A DNA stretch of 64,000 bases from Echiichthys vipera (Eukaryota > Chordata > Actinopteri > Perciformes > Trachinidae): the NCBI GenBank assembly GCA_963691815.1, contig OY829657.1:16376712-16440711 (forward strand). Direction: 5' to 3'. Below, piece by piece: positions 51,593 through 64,000 of this stretch. Numbering within the stretch: position 1 is the first letter of the stretch; every line of letters begins with the position of its first letter. The notes below the pieces were generated by a model that saw only the letters and a program-made list of their open reading frames with translations, did no database searches and was not told the origin of the DNA. Position numbers and translations under genes: made by a program.

Positions 51593-53983
51593 ATGAAACA
51601 GGAGTTTAAATCCATCACTGTCTCGGAAAGAATAACAATATTAGACGTCGAAATTCCATTTTATTTTTATTTTGGTTTATATTCTCAGACGATATCAGTA
51701 TCCATTGAGCAAGCAAAAGAACACCCTTATCTCAGAGTGTGCTAAGAGGTGTAAGAAAAATGGTCTTCGAAGATCAGCAGTCTGATTACAGGAGACCTGC
51801 CTAAACCCTGCGTTGAGTTGCTGTACTTTCCCTTGACTGTATAAAGGAGGAAGTGATCAATAGAAGAATCAAATGTCAGGGGCAACAGGTTTTTCCTCTG
51901 ATCAATGAAAACGGATCAGAGCTTAGAGCAAGAGAGAAGACAAGATACTATTGAGAGATTACATTGACATCATTCAGTGGCAGTTGCTCTCTGCACTGAC
52001 TTCCTTTCTCCATCACTCACTAACACACAGATCCCTCCACACACATGGCTGCACACACACACAATGCAGAAAAACATTTAATTTTTGTGACGTTGCATAT
52101 ATGTTTTTTTATCAACTCATTAGCAGCATTGGGCAAAAACAATAGCTTTTCATTCCATTGTCGTCACTGTGAAACAGCGCTGCGTGTAAATGTAGAAAGT
52201 ATCCTGTACTCTCGTATTGTGAGAGAATGGTGTGACAGTCATGAAAATTAGCTGATCAAAGGAGCAAAGTGTGTTTGTGCTGATATATAATACAGCTCTT
52301 TTTGTTCAGCAGGCTGGCATGCAAAGTTCAACCACATCCCACAATAGCCCCGTCATAGCCACATACACAACAGATATACACAAACCACACACATCTCACA
52401 TGTACGTATAGTGCCTGGAATACTACATACAGTACGTAAATATCTGTGTGTTTGTGCACAGGCTGTCTATCCCAGTAAGACAAATACAGTCTGTGTCCAA
52501 GATTCAGAAATGTCAATAGTAAAGCAAGTAACATAGAAGCTTGTGCTGAGGGAAAGCTAACTTAATATGTTTTTTACAGAACTGTAATTTAGAGCAATCT
52601 AGAGTTTATATTAAGTACCACTAATATATTATATTAGTCTTTTCAAAATGCTGTTTGAGCAGGGATGTCAGCTCACTGGGGATATTGTAGCTAACCTGTA
52701 AATGGACTATGCGACGAGGGTGTCAGTATGGCAGCCCCTGGGGTCAGCAGAAGGGGAGGAGGGCAATGCGTGACAATTTTTTCCGCTACCCTTGCTCATC
52801 ACCACTCATGATTAAAAATGCTGCAACACACTTACAAGCATGCAAAGCTGGCGACAGGGGCCCTTTGAAATAGTGCTGACGGCAGTTTAGCGGAGCGGCT
52901 TCCTTGAAAGGCAAGGTTCACCATGCCTTGCCATGTGGCCTTCTGATTTTCCCAGCTAAAATAGGGTCCGCCTAAGCCCCCCTTGGCATTGCCAACCATC
53001 CCAGACATCCTGACACTTTCCCCAGGGAGAGACACCCAGAACAGGTGAGAGACTCAAAATAAGGGCCCCTACCACGGCCGGCCACACAAAGTGAGTGAAG
53101 ACAGGCCCTTTTGTAGGAGTCTACTCGGAAGGGGATTATTATTGTTTTTGGAGAGAAAGAAGAGCCCTAGGTCAGCTGGCCCAAGCCCCCACCCCGAGGC
53201 CTGCGCTAATCCGTGCACAAATGCCAGCCGCCTTGGCCAAAAGCCCTCTCCCCCTGCACCCTGCTTTGAAGAGATGATACCCGAGCTCACCCGCTGCTAC
53301 CCTCACTGCACTGTGTAGTGGGCCATAAAACAGTGAGATGACTTAGGAGGAGGTAGTACTCAGCTCTCTTCACACATTTATAACACTCCTACTGTTTACT
53401 TTGGAGGGAGCACAACAGACCAGTCAGAGTCAGAAGCTTTGGGTGCCACCTAAGGGACATATAAACCTCACAAAGGCCCCTATAAAGTCCCAACCATAGC
53501 GCCCAACAGCACGAGCGAATGAATCTGTCTAGCTGCTCTTAATCACTCTCTCTTCCTCTCTGTCTGTATCTGGCCCTATTGGACAGTCAAATGAGACAGG
53601 TTAGAGCCAAGCTTTAATTCTTGTCAGCATCTGTTAATTATGGCCAAGACTGTTCTAATTAAAAGAGGCACCAATCCACCTTCATCACCGGCTTTACAGT
53701 GGCTGACACAGCCACAAGACTCAACCGGAAGAGGGGATCATAGAGAGCAGAAACTCGGCCTCTGCCAGTTGGCTCTCACCGGGAGAGCCAGAAGGAAACC
53801 ATAGAAAAAAGTGTTTTTTGTCCCTGCAGCAGTAACGGGACCATCTCAACTGAATCTGAAACTTCTTAAGCACGTAGCAGCAAGTGGAGTGTGTTTGAAG
53901 ACTATTTTCAACACACCGTCTCAGAAATTAATCTTTCCTAATGTGTTACAAATAAAAATGAAATTGTCATGGAGGATGATTGC

Positions 53984-54209
<226 letters not shown>

Positions 54210-55616
54210 GCACAGGTAGTTGACATCAGATGATTCCCTTGTGCTTGCTGGGAAGGATGAAGGTCTGTTGGGAATTGGGGGTAATTAGGTTAGTGGGTTG
54301 TCAGTGTCAGGAAATTGAAAGACAATCCTAATCAGATTTATGTTTCTAGGGAATCAAATAATTTATATAAGTAGAAGAAATCTATTCTACAGTTACACGA
54401 TAATACTGTTTGGTGGACACCCCCCAACATTCAGTGTGAGGGGGAGGGGGTTAAGATAAGTGGAAGATATTTTGCATAAATCCACCATTGAATTCCTCTT
54501 TGTTAAATGAAGGCCACCTTCTATCTTACATCATCTGATTTTCCCCTGACTCCCCATTCACCGAGCGACCTCCAATCAACGTGCATGGGACACATCCAAA
54601 CTCATCCCTTCCAAGAGCACTTGCTGATGGGCAAATTGTATTAGGCTCATTTGCAGTGGCCACACAATGCCCAGGTTTGACACCGTCCTCCCTGTTATAA
54701 AGTGATGAAATCATCAAGGAAGTGCTCTGGCTGCGGGTGTTGTTCGCTCAGAGGACGCAGGCGGCTGACAAATTAACTCCACCTCCACCGCAAGCATTTC
54801 ATTGAGCCTTTCCTCATCCTCCCTTTAGTATTAAATTTGTTTGGTGGGGGTTACATTATGCATACAACGTAAATTGAAGGGATTCTCCCTCTTGACAGGA
54901 TTAAGATATCAAGGATATTTAGGCTGCGCGGTAGCAGTGACATGCTGGTCCAAATTTGTGGATGCAGGATATAAATGTTTGCATACACTTGCATTAAATA
55001 ACCAAATACCTGCCCCGGTGGTATCAAATAAATAGAACACCATAGATGAAATATTTTAACTATGTTGAAAATTAATAGAATAGAAAAGACATCCAAATGG
55101 AAACATTCTTATCAAATAATGAGATAATAAATAACTTATGTTATGATGAGAACGGCTTGACATTTACAGTATCAGTGTGGAACATGGCCCCCTAGGTGTG
55201 GCTGGGGGTGATAAGGCCTCAGTGCTACTCCAGTGAAAGAGGGGTGAAATAAGGGTCTTTTATGGGAAAGCAATACCTAGTTATCTATCTGCAGTATGAC
55301 AGCGGATGCTTTGTACAGTGTGTGTGTGGGACTATGTCTTTGCTTGTAGGCTGGTTAAGTTTCTTTTTCTGGATACCGCAAAAGGGCACACTTGAGCTCA
55401 CACTCCCACACAAGCAAAGAGGCATGTAGCTGGTAGCTAATTAGTATGCAGTCTGCCTCAACCCAAAAGCTAAATAATTAGAGGGCCAGTCTGTGAGATC
55501 ATTGACCCTGCGTTAAATATTCATATGTTTAGACCTGCTCTGGGCTCAGCTGTGTCACAGTAGACCAACCAGGCATGGACCACATATGGGAAGGCAGCCG
55601 TGCCTCTGACACATTA

Positions 55617-55811
<195 letters not shown>

Positions 55812-56116
55812 TACACTGAAAGGCAAGCTCACCCGCAAAAAACAAACAAACATACACTTGCGCCACTATGCAGTACTTTTATACATGACATAATACAGAA
55901 CATCTTAGGGTGTCATCTCCGATCATCATCCTACATGTTTGTTCTAGTGTAATAGAGGGAGTATTTATTTTCATATGTAATACTGTATAACCATTTATCC
56001 CAAATTTTTATTAGCCTTTCTTAACTATTTAATTTTCATGTATTTGATATCCCTTAAAATCTGTTGGGGGAAAAAAAGATCTCTAAATCTCACGTCTCTT
56101 GTTGTTTCTAACCCAG

Positions 56117-56227
56117 GGGTTCGTTTGGACCGTGTGCGAGGAGGCAGACAGAAGTACAAGCGGAGGTTGGACACGGAAAACAACCCCTACCTGGGCTTGA
56201 CGCTCCCCCCTCCTACCAAAAAGCCTC
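56117..56227 (+). CDS. esrrb: Estrogen-related receptor beta, coding exon 4 (DNA-binding extension and hinge)
   Basis: This 111-base exon encodes residues 193 to 230. The acceptor is TTTCTAACCCAG|GGGTT, and the donor is CCTC|GTGAGT with a consensus intronic half. The peptide begins VRLDRVRGGRQKYKRR, the C-terminal extension (T/A boxes). In the ERR family this segment reads the TNA bases 5' of the AGGTCA half-site in the minor groove. The hinge follows as LDTENNPYLGLTLPPPTKKP. KRRLD and the KKPLTK junction into exon 5 match ERR-beta rather than the KRRID...KKPYNK of ERR-gamma. The hinge is the least conserved part of the gene in this window and the best segment for resolving the paralogue. Confidence 0.96.
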
Positions 56228-56719
56228 GTGAGTACTGCTTCGTCACTTGCCCATTGTTTCTCTCTCCTCCGCTACCCCTCCTCTGCCAGGTAAAGCTCAG
56301 GCAAAATTCTAGGCCAGCCTCATATTTCTTCTGTCTCTGCCATGTTTGGGCGGTTGAGAGATCATTGGTCAGAAAAATAGGCCAGGTATTGTTTCAGTCA
56401 GATCTGAATTATCATAAGTCTATGGGCTGATGACCGATTTTAAACAACGACAGAGAGTTTTAGGACACTCGTGTCACATTTTTTTCCACTTGCATGCATT
56501 CTATAGGGATACTTCACTTCAAACAAATTCAAGCTCCATCCATTAGTTTGCATAATGAGACAGAGAGAGAAACTTTGGAAAGTGAGACCACCATTCTACC
56601 GTGTGTAACAATGCCCCAATGTTTATCAGGGCGGTGCATCTTTGTGCCTCGCTGAGCTTTGCAGTGATATGACCTTTGACCTCTGCTTTGCTTTGACATC
56701 CTTCCTCCTCTATCCTCAG
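56228..56719 (+). other. esrrb: Intron 4 of esrrb (492 bases)
   Basis: This short intron between the hinge exon and the first ligand-binding-domain exon has donor GTGAGT and acceptor TATCCTCAG. It holds a perfect DR1 nuclear-receptor element 37 bases upstream of exon 5. No repeat was recognised. Confidence 0.93.
56670..56682 (-). promoter_or_regulatory. Perfect DR1 nuclear-receptor element in intron 4
   Basis: On the minus strand the 13 bases read AGGTCAAAGGTCA: two consensus half-sites spaced by one base. This is the classical site for RXR heterodimers with PPAR, for HNF4 and for COUP-TF. It also holds an AAAGGTCA core an ERR monomer might bind. It lies 37 bases before exon 5. The motif is certain; its function is inferred. 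Confidence 0.5.
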
Positions 56720-56881
56720 TCACAAAGATAGTGTCTCACCTGTTGGTGGCGGAGCCAGAGAAGATCTATGCCATGCCTGACCCCACCATGCCGGAGAGCG
56801 ACATCAAGGCTCTGACCACGCTGTGCGACCTGGCTGACCGTGAGCTGGTGGTCATCATCGGCTGGGCCAAGCACATCCCAG
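56720..56881 (+). CDS. esrrb: Estrogen-related receptor beta, coding exon 5 (start of ligand-binding domain)
   Basis: This 162-base exon encodes residues 230 to 284. The acceptor is CTATCCTCAG|TCACAA, and the donor is CCAG|GTATAA. It begins TKIVSHLLVAEPEKIYAMP, the start of the ligand-binding domain. It continues with DIKALTTLCDLADRELVVII and GWAKHIPG, corresponding to the helix 3 region of the fold that begins the NR signature. SHLLVAEPEKIYAMPDPT is closer to mammalian ERR-gamma than to the more diverged mammalian ERR-beta, which could reflect an ancestral state kept in fish. The remaining exons (helices 5 to 12, AF-2) would start with a phenylalanine-serine motif after GWAKHIPG. I see none in the next 7.1 kb, so the gene is cut by the window edge. 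Confidence 0.96.
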
Positions 56882-56911
56882 GTATAAAACAAATGAGTTT
56901 TTCTTTGTTTC

Positions 56912-56914
56912 TCT

Positions 56915-56979
<65 letters not shown>
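56912..56979 (+). repeat. (CT)n microsatellite 30 bases inside intron 5
   Basis: CT run with one CTAT interruption, starting just after the exon 5 donor. Confidence 0.96.
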
Positions 56980-56983
<4 letters not shown>

Positions 56984-57041
56984 GCAAGAAATAGCAATCA
57001 ATAGAGTACGTCTAAAACCACTGCATTGAACGGAAAGTGTT

Positions 57042-57077
57042 TGTGTGTGTGTGTGTGTGTGTGTGTGGGGGGGGGGG
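57042..57077 (+). repeat. (GT)n followed by an 11-G run
   Basis: A GT run passes directly into eleven consecutive G bases (57067-57077), in intron 5. Confidence 0.96.
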
Positions 57078-60000
57078 CAGTGCCAATGCATGTTGTAATC
57101 ACCAGGGAGATAAAGTTGGGGACCTGCCCAACCAAACAAGACATCATATCACACACACACACACACATGCATGGACGCACACAAGCACGCATACATTGAA
57201 TTATTGATGGGCATAATCATGTTTCTTCCTTGCCCTGTAGACATTCTGATAGACGAGGTGTTAGGTTATAAGAGGCTGTTGAATTAAGGATACAGCACCT
57301 CAAGTCAGCAGAGATTTTGCTTCCTTCAAGAGTTTTCCTCTGATTTTGACAGAGAACACATTGTTTAGCCGCTCTTATTTTTGCAACCGAGGCAGATTCT
57401 CCTTGATCTTTAGCTTGACCCCCATAACTCTATAACATTACGGGGCTGTAGGGATGGAGGGGTAACAAACTAAATGAATGTGTCCCTCAGCGGCACCTCC
57501 ATAACCTCTTCTTCTCATCAGCATAACTTGGACAGGCACAGAGCTGTCAGCACGCTGGAAATGTGCGACATCATCACAGCACTGACGCACACAAACCTCT
57601 CTCTCTCATATACACACACACAGGCATACAAGAATGTGCATGCTTTTGAACCATATCAGTTAAATTCACAAGATAAATGTCAATCCCAATTCATAGATTA
57701 AGAAGGTTAATTTATTTTCAGTTCAGTGACGTGGACTCTAGCTGACCTCGGGCAGGTGCATTTTGTACTGAAAAGGTATTAGAGTTCTTCTCAGAAGAAG
57801 GGGTATTAATCAGGTACAGATCTGATAGTAAGGAGATTAGAGATGGATATGCTACCAGCTCATGGCTTCAGCCCTGGCCCCTTGCGCGTCTATAGAGTTT
57901 GGATCAGTCCCCACGGGCCCTGCATGGTCAGCACACTGAGAGTTTAACAAGGAGCTTAGTCAGGACCGGATCACAACTGACCCGATAACACACACTCATT
58001 GTTGTGACCCAAAAATTACACCAGTGTCACACGCAAAAGCGATATCATTCTGCTGAGTGCAACCTGTGCAAACATGGTGGTATCTCTCACCAACACACAC
58101 ACATATGAAGAGACAGAGAAGTGTATGTCATCCCTTTATATTTTACTGTTTAAAAAATGTGGATTTTTTCACAGGTCATCTGAGGCCAATGAGTGCTTTG
58201 AAGCTGGTGTAATGAATACAGCCACCACATTAATATACAGTCAGAGCTAAAGGCTTGACATATATCCTGAAGTGCATCATGTTGATGTGTGTACACTCTA
58301 GCTCGGATTTTGTGTGTCATAATGTTGAAGCTCTGTTAATCAGATTACACCAACACGTTTTGTACAGTGGATAGATTCGTACCGTTAATGGGATTTGCCA
58401 CACAGATTGTTGCAGAGGACTTGTCATTCCAACTGCGTTGATAATGATCATTTAACCCAAAACCTGACACAGTAAGCCCTAAGACTGTTCCAACTGCGAA
58501 CGAGTACCTGGAACTGGACAGATGCGCTAAACAATGTGCAGCACCTGAGAAATGGAAGTCTTAAAGAAGATTATTCTGATCTGCTTCTTTATAAATAAAC
58601 ACTATTCACACTTCTGCGTTTTAATAATCATATTTGGTCTTTTTTATTTAACTGATATTGTAAAATCACACATATTCATTTAAGAATAAATAGACTGACT
58701 AAAGAGTGCTCAGTCTGTGTCTGTCCCTTTGGTGGTGTCTGTATTAGGACAGTGGGTGTCCTCTGGCCATGAAATGGCTGCATAATTGAGTTGTACATGG
58801 CTGAACCTGATCAGAGACGGTTCACTGGTTGAGCAAGACTCCATGCACTAACAGTCCAACAACGGTACCCCAGGGTAGCCTACCATGCTCGTTCCTACTA
58901 TATTTCTCTCTCCATCCGCTCCGGGACAAGAAAGGAACAGGGGGAAAAAACTGCTGATTGCATTCTGATAGATTTTTGCAGCCTTAGGCAATGGAATTAA
59001 AAAGATTAACAGTTCATTATGAAGTAGACCACATTGATTAGCCATTGACAGATGGGCCAATGACTAAAGTCCAAATGTAACTATTTAAATATCACGAAAA
59101 TTGGTACTTACCTTCTCCCAATTGATTTTTAATTTCCCCTATTCTCAGCTAACATTTGAAAACCCGTATCAAAAGTGGCATAATGTGGAGTGGAGTGGCT
59201 CTATTGCGTTTTAATTGGAGGACCATTGGAAGATATCAAAGCTCTATCATTAGTGTAGATGGTATCTTTGCCTTACAGGGTCCAATGTCAACTTTGTCAT
59301 CCCAACTGTATTGAGCTCACCATGAAAGGTCAGTTTGCATATGTGAAGTGCTTTTCAGCTTTAACAGGTTTTTGTTCTATGATTTCAGATGGAATAAGAA
59401 CACAGTTAATCAATCACATCAGGCGCACTTGTTAGCATCATAGTTTAATGAGGCAGATATTGAAGGCTGGTGTCACATATCAAGACCCTATTCACAGGTT
59501 TGCCATTGCCAGATTGCAGCCTAGCCCTCATTCTGAATCTGCCATTGATTAATTGATAATCACCGCAGAGCTTTTGGAAACTAGTGTCATTGCTCCAAAT
59601 AGCACCATGAAGCAGAGGCCAACGCGGCTGTTGCCTGAGGGTGGTAGGGTCATTAGGAACAGTGTTAGGGGGATGCTGACAGATGGCTTGTTGCTCCTAA
59701 GGTGCTAAGAACCTTTGACACACAAACTGTCCACTGTCCACCCCCCTGGCCCCCTTCCATCCATAGAGCAGCATTTCACTCTGTCCCTGAGGTTTAAGAA
59801 TGTATATACTGACAGCTTCAGTAGACTTGAACCTGTTTACCACCTTGACATTGCTGCTTTCTTCAGGAGTGGCGGGACACCAGGCTGACCCCTGTGGCCT
59901 CATGCCACCCTACATTGCTTCCCATCCGCGGTGGGAATGTGTTCATATGTAAAAAACTGGCATGCATGCTGCTTATACAAGGGGTACTTGTTGTTTGGTG

Positions 60001-60080
60001 TTTGCGCTTTCCCATCTTCCCAGACCTGAGTGTTTTCAGCTGGGAATTCTCTCAAGGCTAAAGGGCCATGCAAACATTGA

Positions 60081-60084
<4 letters not shown>

Positions 60085-60120
<36 letters not shown>
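60085..60120 (+). repeat. (TGC)12 trinucleotide repeat
   Basis: Twelve perfect TGC units in intron 5; non-coding here. Confidence 0.97.
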
Positions 60121-60122
<2 letters not shown>

Positions 60123-63100
60123 CTACTTTGCTCCTACACAATAAAATATATTTTTGCTCTGGCATGTCACCCCTACAATGCAAAATATATCAAATAAATC
60201 AAACAGCAGCGTTTATGTAGTTCATTTATGTAGATCTTTTTTAAATGCTACTTTAAAAAAACAAAACATCCTCCTTGTGTTATTGCTTTTTTCGGTATTA
60301 TATTCAGAGCAAATTAAACTAATGAAATAGTCTTGTTGGCATTGTTCTATTCATTACTGGTGTTTTGGGAATATTCATCATCCGTGCTCTATTGGATTCC
60401 AGCTCATCAGCTCCGCATGTGACAGACAACCGCCTGGCGGGTTAGTTGTTAGCATGGAGGCAGCGATGTTAAAAGGAGATCATGCCTTTTGTATGTTGTC
60501 TTGTTTGTGTCAGCGCAACCCTCCACCATAATCACCCACCCATCCACCCATCAGCCCACCCTCCTCCAGCCCCCTCTGGGCTCCTGTTTTCTCTTTGCCA
60601 TTAAATTGTGAAATCTACTTACTGTGTTGCCAGCCTGATCCCACTCAAGCTGCGTAATCTCCTTGTAATAGAGTGTGAATACTGCCCGGCAATAAATCAG
60701 CACCTCATCAGTGCACTTTATTAAATATAGACACCAACAGACAGCTCTTAGTATATTCAATTTACCCTCTGACGTAGGCTTCAACACAGGAGATAAAGAT
60801 AGATTGAGCAATCAGGTGGATGCTGAGGCCTGAAACCAGGCAGTAGAGCGGGAGGAAGGCGGAAAAGCTGCAGGGAGATTGAGATGGGGGCGTATTGGAG
60901 GCAGACAGGCAGTCAGGAGTATGCAGGTCCAGAAAAGGGACATCTGCCAAGCAGGGTGGGGGAGGGCTTTGTTTAGTTACTGTGTCACAAGAGCAGGTAC
61001 ATCCAGCATCACAAATATGTGTGTGCACTATTCATATTGTCACCAGGTTAAATCTGTATAAAATCTTAAACTGTAACATTTTGTGTCGAATTTTGTGTCA
61101 TACTTTATGTAAAAGTGCTTTGTAGGATATGTTTTATGCTGATTTGCCTTTAAGTGATCATCAGCAGAGCGCCATCCCTCATTAAGCAATGTTGCTTGAT
61201 GACAGCGGAGATAAATTATGTGTAATTATGGCAATGATTAAAGCCTGATTCGTCCTCCTGGTCTTTGGGGTTTAACAGAGATATGTAACGTCAGTATTGG
61301 GCAGTGGGACCCTAGGGAGGGCTAAAGACTTCTCTGTTAGGGTCAGGAGGTCATAGGGTGCAGATTAAAACAAGGGGATTACTGTATTTAACGTTCTTCA
61401 ACCTCATAACGTTCACAGGCTACTGGTCAAATCACCCATTCCCCAGCTACTTACAATGGGATAATGGACTGACTGGTTATCACGTTGGAAGAAGGCAGAT
61501 AGCGGACTCTCCTGAAAGTCAGCACTGGAGCTGAAAGAAGAAAAAATCAACCCTTTTTTCACCGAGTCAGTTCAGTTTGTGTTGACATGATTGTGTCCAA
61601 TATAAAAACAGCCTTTGTGTCATCATATCAGCGTCCGGGGAAAGCTTGCAGCAAACTGAGCTGTTTGTGTTGTACATGTGGCTTGACTACAGGTCACATT
61701 ATTTATGTCAAGCACAGCAATTTATTACCAAGCTGCTATTGATTGGGTCCTCCCGACGCTGTCATGTAAATTCAAGAAGAATCATGCTCGACAGCTGCAC
61801 ACACACACAGTCCCACACAAACAAGCCTGCGCGCACAGACACACACATATTATGAAGCTGCTCAAAATTGCCCTTCATTCCTGTATCGGTTATACACCTC
61901 ACACCGTAGTGCGCCACTCTGTGAGATCAGAGGAATTTATACAAATCAGAGGTGCATACATTTTCCCCTTGTCTTTTTTTTTTTTTTTAAACCACCATCT
62001 AAAATAAAAAGCTTTGATATAGAAAAAGCTTATGGCAGCATGATCTTTCAGCTTAGATTGAGGTTAGAAAAAAAAAGACGTGCTGAACCTCTGGGGTCCT
62101 GTTAGGGGCAGTTATACTCTAACTGGAGCCCAGAGAGCACTTGACTTGGCTGGGGTGAGATTGCCGCTGGGCAGAAGTCTTCCGGGCCTGCTTGTCCTTC
62201 TGATAGCTAGCCATGATAGATCAGCTACTGTCCAGCCAGAATTACTCTCTTTCCTCTTTCTATCTCCCTCTTCCTTTTCCCCTCATGCTCTGGTCCCCTT
62301 TTTTCGTGCCTGCTCTTGCTGCTCTCTCTCCTTATCTCCCTCCTCTCTGGCCCATATCTTCTCCTCTCTTTTATCCTCCCCCCCTCTCTCTATTGCCATT
62401 TTTTTCTTTTTCTCTCTCTCCCTCTGTCTGCTCTGTTGTCTGATTGAGAGTGAGTTACGAGGGGGCTGCAGCTGGAGGGGGCCACTGTGCCTCGTAATTA
62501 CATCTCTTTTTATTACCTGCGCTAATGGCCCTCGGGGAGAGGGAAACAATAATAAATTAATAGAATATGAACTCCAGCTCAACAGAAATCTACAGCATTT
62601 CATTTTGGACCGTCCTGTGCTCTGGCAGATGAAACGGTGCTCTGATTAATCTCTGTGAGGGGGTTTGAAGCAGCCGTGTGTGGGTTTGGGCTGCCCCCTC
62701 CTGCCCATAGCCGAGTGCTTTTGGGGAGATAAAAGGAGAGGTGATGGTTTCGGCTTTTGTTGTTGGTCTTTAGTGGTCTTGTTTTCACCCTTTGAGCTAT
62801 GAATGATTGAGTACTGATGCAGTTAGTGGTCAGTTGTGTAGTGTTGTTCCTCTCTCACCTATATTTATTTTTGTTCTTTCTGGTTAATTGAACTGAATTT
62901 CATGAAGGATAAAATACGTCACATCTGATCATTTTGAAAGTGAAAATCCCTTTGAGGCATATGATTGCTGTATGAGCAGGGTGCTTAAATCAAAGTGAAC
63001 GAAGAAATGCTCTGCATGGTTATTATCTCTGTATACCTGCCACAAAGAGTTCCAGAAAGATTCCTGCCGGTGCACTCAGCAGTGGAGTGGAAAAGGCCCT

Positions 63101-64000
63101 TCAAGCGCGCAGACAGGCTTCTCTGATTTGGTCAATATTGTGTCATGTTTGGTCAAACCCCGCTAAGGCAGTGGGCTGGAAATGAAGATGTAAATATTGA
63201 TATTTCATTAGAGCAAATCACCCACTCCGACGGCACTTAACCGGGCCACCTTCAGAGTGTGGCGGCCGGAGCGCCATGTGACCTGCGGAGTCGGGAAGTC
63301 ACTTCATTACTCGGTTAAATTGAGTGGAAAAAAGCGAGGCAACGACACAAGATCCCATTTGGAGCGATAATTTAGGCCCTGAAGAGAGGGGATGGAGCAG
63401 GGGAAAAACACCACCTCTCCATCTCACAACACTGGATTAAATTCAAGGACTTTTAGCGTCAAAGGTAATTGTAGGCTGCTGGGCTGCATGTGTGCATATG
63501 GTTGAGAGGTGTCTGCTGTATCAGAACAACTCTAAAGCCTCTCCAACAAACCCTGAACAAGGCCTTCACACAGGCTGTCACATTGGGAGCAGCGCTTTAG
63601 TTCCGCTTCAGTCCTCCATGGCATTAAAAGGCTAGACAAAGCCTTGCCTGTGATTGTGATGCCAACCTGATGCGGCAATCAAGACCACGTCCACGCTTGC
63701 ATGACAATTTCCCTCCGGCCAGTCCACACTCTGTACAACTTAATGGCCACGTATGCAGACAAGGAAATAACACAACAAAAGATTTTTAGATTCAGTCTGG
63801 ATGTGTGTAATGGCACAGGCCTTTACAAAATATGGCTTATTGCCTCCACTGATAATAGCCAAGTGTTTTGAGTGCTTTCGGCAGTTTGCTTTGTTGGGTC
63901 TAATTTGGGCTCTGCAGACCTCTGACCAGTCCAGTCGGGCACACGCACCTTTCTGTTAGCACTCTATTCTACTGACTATTGATTCCCCTTCAAAATGTGA

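Larger units (their letters stand above)
56882..64000 (+). other. esrrb: Intron 5 of esrrb (partial, runs off the window)
   Basis: The intron begins GTATAA. It contains a CT tract (56912-56979), a GT tract with an 11-G run (57042-57077) and a TGC trinucleotide run (60085-60120). The next expected exon (helices 4-6 of the ligand-binding domain) was not found by eye in any frame. Non-repetitive stretches near 61130-61300 and 63040-63460 could be conserved non-coding elements. The open frame at 62080-62649 is pyrimidine-rich low complexity, not a gene. Confidence 0.85.

Noticed and set aside
62080..62649. 189-residue plus-strand frame
   Set aside because: Leu/Ser/Pro-rich translation of a CT-rich tract. 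It has no domain and lies in intron 5.
56882..64000. Search for the remaining ligand-binding-domain exons
   Set aside because: No frame shows the expected continuation (ADQMSLLQSAWMEI-type motif), so no further exon is claimed.

Overview
The window is teleost fish nuclear DNA. It is AT-leaning with long introns, many dinucleotide microsatellites (CA/TG, CT/AG) and interspersed repeats whose terminal sequences look like those common in percomorph fishes. No bacterial, phage or organellar feature is visible.

One protein-coding gene is supported: the 5' half of an estrogen-related receptor (orphan nuclear receptor, NR3B), on the plus strand. I assign it to esrrb (ERR-beta), although several residues are ERR-gamma-like. 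Five coding exons can be placed to the base from splice sites and phase: 29166-29215, 43310-43719, 49592-49708, 56117-56227 and 56720-56881. All four junctions are phase-compatible and give about 284 continuous residues: the long-isoform N-terminus, the A/B region, both zinc fingers of the DNA-binding domain, the C-terminal extension and hinge, and the first helices of the ligand-binding domain. The rest of the ligand-binding domain (about 150-170 residues including AF-2) is not in the window; intron 5 runs off the right end.

Layout: 1-25.2 kb is non-coding, either 5' flank or upstream intron, with several transposon remnants. At 25.2-25.5 kb lies a CpG-rich stretch ending in a splice donor, a candidate promoter and 5' untranslated exon. 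At 28.5-29.2 kb lies a second candidate leader region with the first coding exon. Intron 1 (29216-43309) ends in a CpG-rich, CRE-containing block just before exon 2, whose own ATG could start the shorter ERR form. Introns 2 to 4 are 5.9, 6.4 and 0.5 kb. Intron 5 begins with a CT/GT/G-run cluster.

The transposon remnants include a hAT-like MITE with an 8-bp target-site duplication, at least three members of a TIR family bounded by (T)TRAAGGAATAGTT-type ends, and a LINE 3' fragment nested inside an older element. The most interesting unexplained signals are nuclear-receptor binding motifs in the receptor's own introns (a perfect DR1 in intron 4, a perfect ERRE and a half-site cluster in intron 1) and the three candidate promoter blocks. 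I found no convincing undescribed coding system. Statements about repeat families and paralogue identity rest on recalled sequence and were not checked against a database.
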